A DNA stretch of 64,000 nt. Source: Enterococcus faecalis 13-SD-W-01 (GTDB taxonomy: Bacteria > Bacillota > Bacilli > Lactobacillales > Enterococcaceae). The notes under the pieces are model-generated. The model was not told where the DNA came from. It did not search any database and saw only the letters and a program-made list of their open reading frames with translations. The translations under genes were made by a program, and so were the position numbers. The stretch is from assembly GCA_000415185.1 (NCBI GenBank), contig KE351686.1:207835-271834 (forward strand). Reading direction: 5' to 3'. Positions 58,996 to 64,000 of the stretch are shown piece by piece; positions within the stretch are counted from its first letter, which is position 1; every line of letters begins with the position of its first letter.

Positions 58996-59673
58996 TTAGT
59001 TGACTACCTTTCCAAAGTTTTTCAGCATCGAAGCAAAGAAGCGTTTGCCGTCTTCTGACCCAAGCAATTCTTCCATCGCTCTTTCCGGATGCGGCATCAT
59101 GCCCAGGACGTTTCCTGCTTTATTCGTGATCCCAGCAATTTTTTCGACACTGCCGTTGATATTTTCTTCTGCATAGCTGAACACGATTTGATTGTTTTCT
59201 TTCAGCTCTTGAAGCGTTTCTTCATCACAGTAGTAATTTCCTTCACCGTGCGCAACTGGCAAGTGGATGATCTCATTTTCTTGGTATTCCGAAGTAAAAG
59301 CCGTTTGATTATTCTTTACTTGAAGAGGCACAGTTTTACAAATAAAATGAAGCGAATCATTCCGGCGCAAAACACCTGGCAGCAAGCCGGCTTCTGTTAA
59401 AATCTGAAAGCCGTTGCAGGTACCAAAAACAGGTCTGCCTTCTTCTGCAAAACGAATCACTTCGTCCATGATTTTTGAAAAACGAGCAATAGCGCCGCAT
59501 CGCAAATAATCCCCATAAGAGAAACCTCCCGGCAGTAATACGCCGTCAAATCCTTCCAATGAATCTTCATCATGACGAACATATTCTGCTTGTGCGCTCA
59601 TCACTTCTTCGATTGCCCAAAGCATATCTCTATCACAATTTGATCCTGGGAAAACAATGACCGCAAATTTCAT
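58996..59673 (-). CDS. purQ: Phosphoribosylformylglycinamidine synthase, glutaminase subunit PurQ
   Basis: 225 aa, class I glutaminase: [20 protein letters not shown], the nucleophile Cys in [20 protein letters not shown], and catalytic His-Glu in [14 protein letters not shown]. The ATG at 59673 overlaps the purS stop. Confidence 0.97.
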   Translation of the reverse strand: MKFAVIVFPGSNCDRDMLWAIEEVMSAQAEYVRHDEDSLEGFDGVLLPGGFSYGDYLRCGAIARFSKIMDEVIRFAEEGRPVFGTCNGFQILTEAGLLPGVLRRNDSLHFICKTVPLQVKNNQTAFTSEYQENEIIHLPVAHGEGNYYCDEETLQELKENNQIVFSYAEENINGSVEKIAGITNKAGNVLGMMPHPERAMEELLGSEDGKRFFASMLKNFGKVVN

Positions 59674-59674
59674 C

Positions 59675-59929
59675 TTATACTTCCTCCAATGTTTCAATTT
59701 CGTAACGATATGTTTCCATATTCACATTCGCCAATAATCGATCACAGATTTGTTCGATTACTTCTTCAACTGGTTCGTCCGTTTTCGCTACTTTCAATTC
59801 AAAGTATTTTCCGATTCTCACATCATTGATCGTTTCATAGCCCATTTTGTGGACGGCATGCTTGACAGCTTCTCCTTGAGGGTCTAACACTGAATCTTTA
59901 TAAGTCACATAGATTTTGACAAAATACAT
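59675..59929 (-). CDS. purS: Phosphoribosylformylglycinamidine synthase subunit PurS
   Basis: 84 aa, normal size: [33 protein letters not shown] and [17 protein letters not shown]. Bridges PurL and PurQ in the complex. 15 bases after purC. Confidence 0.96.
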   Translation of the reverse strand: MYFVKIYVTYKDSVLDPQGEAVKHAVHKMGYETINDVRIGKYFELKVAKTDEPVEEVIEQICDRLLANVNMETYRYEIETLEEV

Positions 59930-59944
59930 TTGCGGTAAGCTCCT

Positions 59945-60661
59945 TTATACTGAGATTTTTATTAAACGCTGCAATACTTCACGATAAACTGGGACAAGAT
60001 CTCCTAGTTGTTTCCGATAATTATCTTTATCCATCGATGCACCGGATTCTTTTTCCCACAAACGGCAAGTATCTGGGGAAATCTCGTCAGCAAGCAAGAT
60101 CGTCCCATCTGCTTGTCTGCCGAATTCAATTTTGAAATCAACAAGTTCCAGACCAATTTGTTGGAATAAGCGGATCAGTTCTTGGTTGACTTTTTCAGCT
60201 GCTTCTTTGATCAAACGGATTTCTTCCGGCGCAGCGATTTTCAGAAAAGCAATATGCGCTTCATTGATAAATGGATCATCTAGCGCATCCTCTTTATAGT
60301 AGAATTCAAGAATCGGCTCAGGAAGAACGGTTCCTTCTGTGATGCCTAAGCGTTTAGAGAAACTTCCTGCAGCAAGATTTCGTACCACCACTTCTAAGGG
60401 AATAACTTCCACTTTTTTGATTAATTGTTCGGTTTTAGACAACTTTTCGATAAAGTGGTTCTCTATCCCTTTATCTGCCAGATAGCGGAAGATTGCACTA
60501 GTGATTTGATTATTTAGTTCACCTTTTCCTTTGACTTCATCTTTCCGCGCACCATTCAATGCGGTTGCCTGATCCAGATACTCTGCCCAGATTACCTGCT
60601 CTTCATCTGTCGCATATAGTTTTTTTGCTTTCCCTTCATACAGCAATTGCCCTTTTTTCAC
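59945..60661 (-). CDS. purC: SAICAR synthase
   Basis: 238 aa. LLYEGKAKKLYATDEEQVIW at the start, EVVVRNLAAGSFSKRLGI, and LVDFKIEFGRQADGTILLAD plus DEISPDTCRLW. GTG start with GGAGAGG seven bases upstream. First gene of the nine-gene operon; purE and purK, which normally come before, are not upstream here. Confidence 0.97.
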   Translation of the reverse strand: MKKGQLLYEGKAKKLYATDEEQVIWAEYLDQATALNGARKDEVKGKGELNNQITSAIFRYLADKGIENHFIEKLSKTEQLIKKVEVIPLEVVVRNLAAGSFSKRLGITEGTVLPEPILEFYYKEDALDDPFINEAHIAFLKIAAPEEIRLIKEAAEKVNQELIRLFQQIGLELVDFKIEFGRQADGTILLADEISPDTCRLWEKESGASMDKDNYRKQLGDLVPVYREVLQRLIKISV

Positions 60662-60771
60662 GCAAACCTCTCCTTAATCACTTACATTTAGATGGATGAC
60701 CTTCGATTCATTCGTCTTTTCACTTTTGATTTTACCAATCACTCTTTTTTTTAGCAACACAATTCTTTACG

Positions 60772-60804
60772 ATTATAATAAAATTTTCACAAACGTTCGT
60801 GTTT
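60772..60804 (-). promoter_or_regulatory. purC promoter -10 with overlapping PurBox
   Basis: On the minus strand AAACACGAACGTT (60792-60804; 10 of 13 PurBox positions) lies 14 bases before a perfect TATAAT (60772-60777). The PurBox sits at the -35 position, and the mRNA would have a leader of about 105 bases. Confidence 0.55.
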
Positions 60805-60827
60805 CACATTTTTCTATTTTTAGAAAT

Positions 60828-60864
60828 ACAAAGCGTTTACACAGACAAAAGTTAGTGGTATAGT
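60828..60864 (+). promoter_or_regulatory. Promoter of the 126-aa gene with a cre-like site
   Basis: TTTACA (60836-60841), 17-base spacer, TGG-TATAGT (60859-60864, extended -10). ACAAAGCGTTTACA at 60828-60841 matches 12 of 14 positions of the CcpA cre consensus and overlaps the -35, so catabolite repression is possible. Confidence 0.5.
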
Positions 60865-60902
60865 ACATATAACAGCCCGATAGCTAAAGGAGGCATTCGT
60901 CA

Positions 60903-61283
60903 ATGAACGATACGGCACAGACAGCTCAACAATTTTTAGAAGAACTCAGCATGGAAGAGCGCGCTTGTTTATATAACGATCTTCTAGCAATCAAAGAGGT
61001 CTATCAATGCAATAAAAACACCAGCTTCTATACTTTCCGCAAATGGAAACGTGCGGCAAAACGTTATACTGAATGCCGGAAACGAACATTGCATTACCTT
61101 ACACAGACCAATCATGAGCTGAAGATCCATCAAATCCATGAACAAAAATTGTTCAAGAACCAATATCGGATCCAGATCATTTTTGATAATCAGGAATTCA
61201 ATTTTGATTTCGTTGAGAAAATGTTGAACTTTTTAGATTCTTCTTATTTCACTTCTCAACCTGTTCACCCAATTTATGCGTAA
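60903..61283 (+). CDS. Hypothetical 126-aa protein
   Basis: Soluble, helical, basic in the middle (KWKRAAKRYTECRKRTLHYL) with an N-terminal segment MNDTAQTAQQFLEELSMEER and an acidic/aromatic C-terminal part. AAGGAGG lies about nine bases before the ATG; own promoter and terminator. No family recognised. The charge pattern would suit nucleic-acid binding, without proof. Confidence 0.75.
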   Translation: MNDTAQTAQQFLEELSMEERACLYNDLLAIKEVYQCNKNTSFYTFRKWKRAAKRYTECRKRTLHYLTQTNHELKIHQIHEQKLFKNQYRIQIIFDNQEFNFDFVEKMLNFLDSSYFTSQPVHPIYA

Positions 61284-61289
61284 CCTAAC

Positions 61290-61318
61290 CCATCCGTAAA
61301 ACCAACGGATGGTTTTTT
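61290..61318 (+). terminator. Terminator of the 126-aa gene
   Basis: CCATCCGT / ACGGATGG followed by T6. Confidence 0.85.
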
Positions 61319-61325
61319 GTTGCCG

Positions 61326-61357
61326 AAAAAAGCCGCCATCAACTATTGAGAGCGGCT
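61326..61357 (-). terminator. Terminator of the metallopeptidase-like gene
   Basis: AGCCGC / GCGGCT stem with T6 on the minus strand, about 30 bases after the stop. Confidence 0.75.
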
Positions 61358-61385
61358 TACAACTTTCTTTATTTGTTTCTTTTAT

Positions 61386-64000
61386 CTAAAATTGCGGTGT
61401 CATTTCTTTCTTTTTTCTAATTGGAAATGGTTGAACTTTTTTCTTTACCATGTATTTGCTATTTTCTTTTCCCATTTGTACAGCACTTAATAAGCTTCTT
61501 TTTTCTCTTTTCTCTCCCAGACTTCCTCCTATTTTCGCTTGGTCAGGGATTTTCGCATCTAGCGTCGCCTTCTCCCGTACCTTGTCCCGCCGAGTTATAA
61601 AATTAACTTTATTCGCAGACACCAACGCTAGCGACATCAAATTTAGTCCCAGCTCTGATCTCTGATTACCGAAGCTTCTTCTCATACGAATTTGCGCATT
61701 AAATGCTCGCCCTTCAGCGATATCCCTCATAATCACCGACACCATCTCCGCATCCGTTATCTGTAAATTTGCTCGCAGCATATCATCGTGGTACAGTGAA
61801 AAATTTACAGCCCCTGCGGATAACTTACTCAAACTCTGACGCGTTGCTGCCACTTGATTCACAAAACTTTGGAAGTCCGGAGTGTCTCTTATCTTTCTAA
61901 TTCCATATAAATACTCAGCGCGCGCCTCCTTTCCGTTCATACAAAATCCCTTATCAGGTACACCATATAGAGCAAGATCTTTTGTCATCGAAACAAGATG
62001 TGTCACTTCATGTATGACTGTTCCACTCACTTTTTGGTTTAGTTGAAGGGTCGGGGCAACCGCAGGATCTTGACAAAAAGCATCAGCTGAAATAATTATC
62101 CTGCATTCCCGGTCAGCTGGTACAACAAAAGCCTTTGACAGAACCTCCTTTTCTCTCTTTGACTGGTACACGTTCAGCTGAGGATCCAATTTAAGTTCCG
62201 TTGAGACAATCAAAATATTTTCAAAGCCGAATTCTTCTGTTTTCTGAAGAAATCGTTCTCCTTTTTCAGCCATCGATATTAGCCGCTTAGCAATTTCTTT
62301 TAGTATTTCCTCTTTGTTCGGAGCGTCTTTCAATAAAAACATTTTAGTCAAATATCGTCCTTCAGCTGTAGCTGCGATATCCGGCTGCTCCAATAAATGC
62401 TGCAATTTATTTTTCCCCTGCCTAAATATTTCTTCCGACTCCTTCAACCCATCTGCTACCTCTTTCTGGAATGGCCTGATAAATTCAGGTACCTTGCTTG
62501 GATCGAGCCCTGCAAACACCTGAAACTCTTCATTGGGTTGAGCAAAACCAAATATATCCTCTTCGATACCTTCTAAAATCACATTTCGCGTCTTCTTATC
62601 GTTAGACTGTGTGATGATAGGCTGCTCTGGAATAAATTCAGTTAATTTAGGAAGAATAACGAGAGGATCTTCCTCTCTTACACGCTCGGGTTTATAAGGT
62701 TGCACATTTCGGATAGCGTTCCATTCTTTCCCTCTTTTTGGCGATTTCGGCAGTGTGTTATATCCTATTCCATCTTTTACTTTTTTCCGAAAACTTCTTC
62801 GAGATACACTATTCCGCAAACCTGACTGCCTAGGTCTTGATATTGCTCCTCCGCACAAAATCATTGATCCAAATGAAGAGAGGTCTTTTTCGCAACTTTC
62901 TTTTTCGTTTTTTGACGTTCCCTTCTCTTGCTCGTTACGTGCTTTTTCTCTTGATGTTCCCAAATCGAACCGCCCGCTCTCTGGCTCAAATTTCAAGACT
63001 GACATCGGCTCATTTCCATTTTTCCTTACCAATTGATAAAGACCAGCTTCCTTATCGACTGAAATCAGCGGCAAATAATAATTATTGATTTTGATGTAGG
63101 TTTTCCCCGAAGCATCCCGCATCAATCCTTTCTCATCAGGCGTAGAAAGTACACGAGGATCTTTTAATATTTCGAACTGTTTGAATTCTCTTCTGACTTT
63201 TCTTACTATCGCTTTCGTCACAAATGGCGAGGTTGGCGCTTCAAAATACCATTCCGCACCATTGTAATTTACAGGAAAAACACGTTTATCTTTACACACG
63301 TCATAACGCACAGTAGGTTCTTTTCCTTGGACAACTGTTTCTCGAACAGGAATCCAACGATCCTTCATTTTGATAAAGAGTTGCGGAGATTCTCCATCGT
63401 TTGACACCTTGCGGATGATTCCCTCGCCATAAGCTTTGGCATTCAAATTTGCACTATCCTCAAATTGTTGGGATTTTTCTATCTCAATCGCTAAGTGTTC
63501 AATTAATTTTTGCTGATTTTTCGTAAAAGAAGGTGCTTCTTTGAAAACTTCTAACTGATTGCCTTTCAATACAAAATAATGACCAGATCCATTACCTGTT
63601 TTTTCACTCACTTGCACGTATAAATGGCCTTCGACGCGTTTTATCAGAACTTCTGGACCGCCCCCTGGTAAATGCGCCCTCTTAAAAACTTCAGAGACAG
63701 CAGGTGTTTCCTTTTCCAATTTTTCTAACTTATCTAAAACCACTCGCTCTGCGGCATTGGCATATTGAAATTTCATTTTTGTTAATCCCTTGATAGCAAG
63801 CCGCCCGCTATCTGCTATCAGTTCGAGCCCTGGATCAAGATACTGCAAGGTACTGATCCCCAGTTTTGTTAGTTCTTCAGATTTAGGTAAAAAATATCTG
63901 CTGTTTTTTAATGCGTTTCTTAATCCGCCTCTCAAAAGAGCTTTTGACACTCCCAAGCCGAATTTTGTACCAAGACCAATCGCCTGTCCTGCAACAGGTA
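61386..64000 (-). CDS. Large polymorphic-toxin-like protein with HExxH metallopeptidase motif (N-terminus beyond window)
   Basis: The frame is open to the window edge (14 codons before the TTG at 63956 read PVAGQAIGLGTKFG), so the N-terminus is missing. At least 870 aa. The visible part has a Gly/Ala-rich segment, then beta-rich modules with a recurring pattern (LFIKMKDRWIPV, TYIKINNYYLPL, LYVQVSEKTG), a low-complexity basic/Glu linker (about 340-420), and a C-terminal domain with VIHEVTHLVSMTKD: HEVTH at 649-653 counted from the TTG, with Glu677 or Glu681 (KEARAEYL) as third zinc ligand. This layout resembles large toxins with membrane-acting N-termini and enzymatic C-termini. I do not recognise the exact family. 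No immunity gene is evident; the small plus-strand gene next door is convergent. Confidence 0.65.
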   Translation of the reverse strand, partial: PVAGQAIGLGTKFGLGVSKALLRGGLRNALKNSRYFLPKSEELTKLGISTLQYLDPGLELIADSGRLAIKGLTKMKFQYANAAERVVLDKLEKLEKETPAVSEVFKRAHLPGGGPEVLIKRVEGHLYVQVSEKTGNGSGHYFVLKGNQLEVFKEAPSFTKNQQKLIEHLAIEIEKSQQFEDSANLNAKAYGEGIIRKVSNDGESPQLFIKMKDRWIPVRETVVQGKEPTVRYDVCKDKRVFPVNYNGAEWYFEAPTSPFVTKAIVRKVRREFKQFEILKDPRVLSTPDEKGLMRDASGKTYIKINNYYLPLISVDKEAGLYQLVRKNGNEPMSVLKFEPESGRFDLGTSREKARNEQEKGTSKNEKESCEKDLSSFGSMILCGGAISRPRQSGLRNSVSRRSFRKKVKDGIGYNTLPKSPKRGKEWNAIRNVQPYKPERVREEDPLVILPKLTEFIPEQPIITQSNDKKTRNVILEGIEEDIFGFAQPNEEFQVFAGLDPSKVPEFIRPFQKEVADGLKESEEIFRQGKNKLQHLLEQPDIAATAEGRYLTKMFLLKDAPNKEEILKEIAKRLISMAEKGERFLQKTEEFGFENILIVSTELKLDPQLNVYQSKREKEVLSKAFVVPADRECRIIISADAFCQDPAVAPTLQLNQKVSGTVIHEVTHLVSMTKDLALYGVPDKGFCMNGKEARAEYLYGIRKIRDTPDFQSFVNQVAATRQSLSKLSAGAVNFSLYHDDMLRANLQITDAEMVSVIMRDIAEGRAFNAQIRMRRSFGNQRSELGLNLMSLALVSANKVNFITRRDKVREKATLDAKIPDQAKIGGSLGEKREKRSLLSAVQMGKENSKYMVKKKVQPFPIRKKKEMTPQF

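Overview
The window looks like a chromosomal segment of a low-GC lactic acid coccus, most likely Enterococcus of the E. faecium group. This rests on protein sequences and gene order (ylaN-ftsW-pyc-ylbC/F/G, rsmD-coaD-sepM, comEA-EB-EC-holA/rpsT, pdhABCD, purCSQLFMNHD); no species-level search was possible. Most of the window is ordinary core genome with short spacers, overlapping start/stop codons and many hairpin terminators.

Layout. 0-3.4 kb: the last codons of a plus-strand gene, then small membrane and lipoprotein genes on the minus strand, with a probable type I toxin-antitoxin locus (holin-like toxin, about 27 aa) at 1.94-2.27 kb. 3.55-11.66 kb: an AT-rich mobile element of about 8.1 kb inserted in the 3' part of a MIP18/PaaD-like iron-sulfur assembly gene. 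It left the old 3' end stranded at 3.40-3.57 kb and supplied a diverged replacement 3' end, so the gene at 11.48-11.82 kb stays intact. The element carries a tyrosine recombinase, a serine recombinase with a small partner, a large SF1 (RecD/Pif1-like) helicase and a 462-aa protein I do not recognise. 12-15.4 kb: a YitT membrane protein and a DinG-type helicase fused to a RecB/Cas4-like nuclease domain. 15.8-22.3 kb (plus strand): MBL-fold hydrolase, histidine phosphatase, UppP, a P1B-4 metal-efflux ATPase behind a Fur/PerR-like box, a DUF441 protein, two small unknown genes, a candidate sRNA and rpsT.

22.4-41.3 kb (minus strand): holA and the late competence operon comEA-comEB-comEC, with comEC broken by a single-base frameshift in a homopolymer tract; the SepM-like protease, coaD, rsmD, ylbG, ylbF and a YlbC-like protein; pyruvate carboxylase, ftsW, ylaN, recQ, typA, an inositol-monophosphatase family gene and a UPF0223 gene. 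41.5-46.7 kb: the pyruvate dehydrogenase operon with a Rex-like operator upstream. 47-50.7 kb: a MocR-type regulator whose PLP-binding lysine appears to be arginine, GMP reductase with a PurBox, and an aldo/keto reductase. 50.9-60.7 kb: a nine-gene purine operon (purC first, purD last) with a PurBox by its promoter; purE/K and purB are not in the window. 60.9-64 kb: a small unknown gene with a cre-like site in its promoter, convergent with the C-terminal part of a large protein that has an HExxH metallopeptidase motif and resembles polymorphic toxins, cut by the window edge.

The genes link central carbon metabolism (Pyc, PDH), purine synthesis and salvage (pur, guaC), envelope building (UppP, FtsW) and DNA repair or uptake (RecQ, DinG-like, ComE). 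The strongest candidates for undescribed biology are the 8.1-kb element with its cargo, the edge-truncated metallopeptidase protein, the 21.8-kb sRNA and the type I TA locus.
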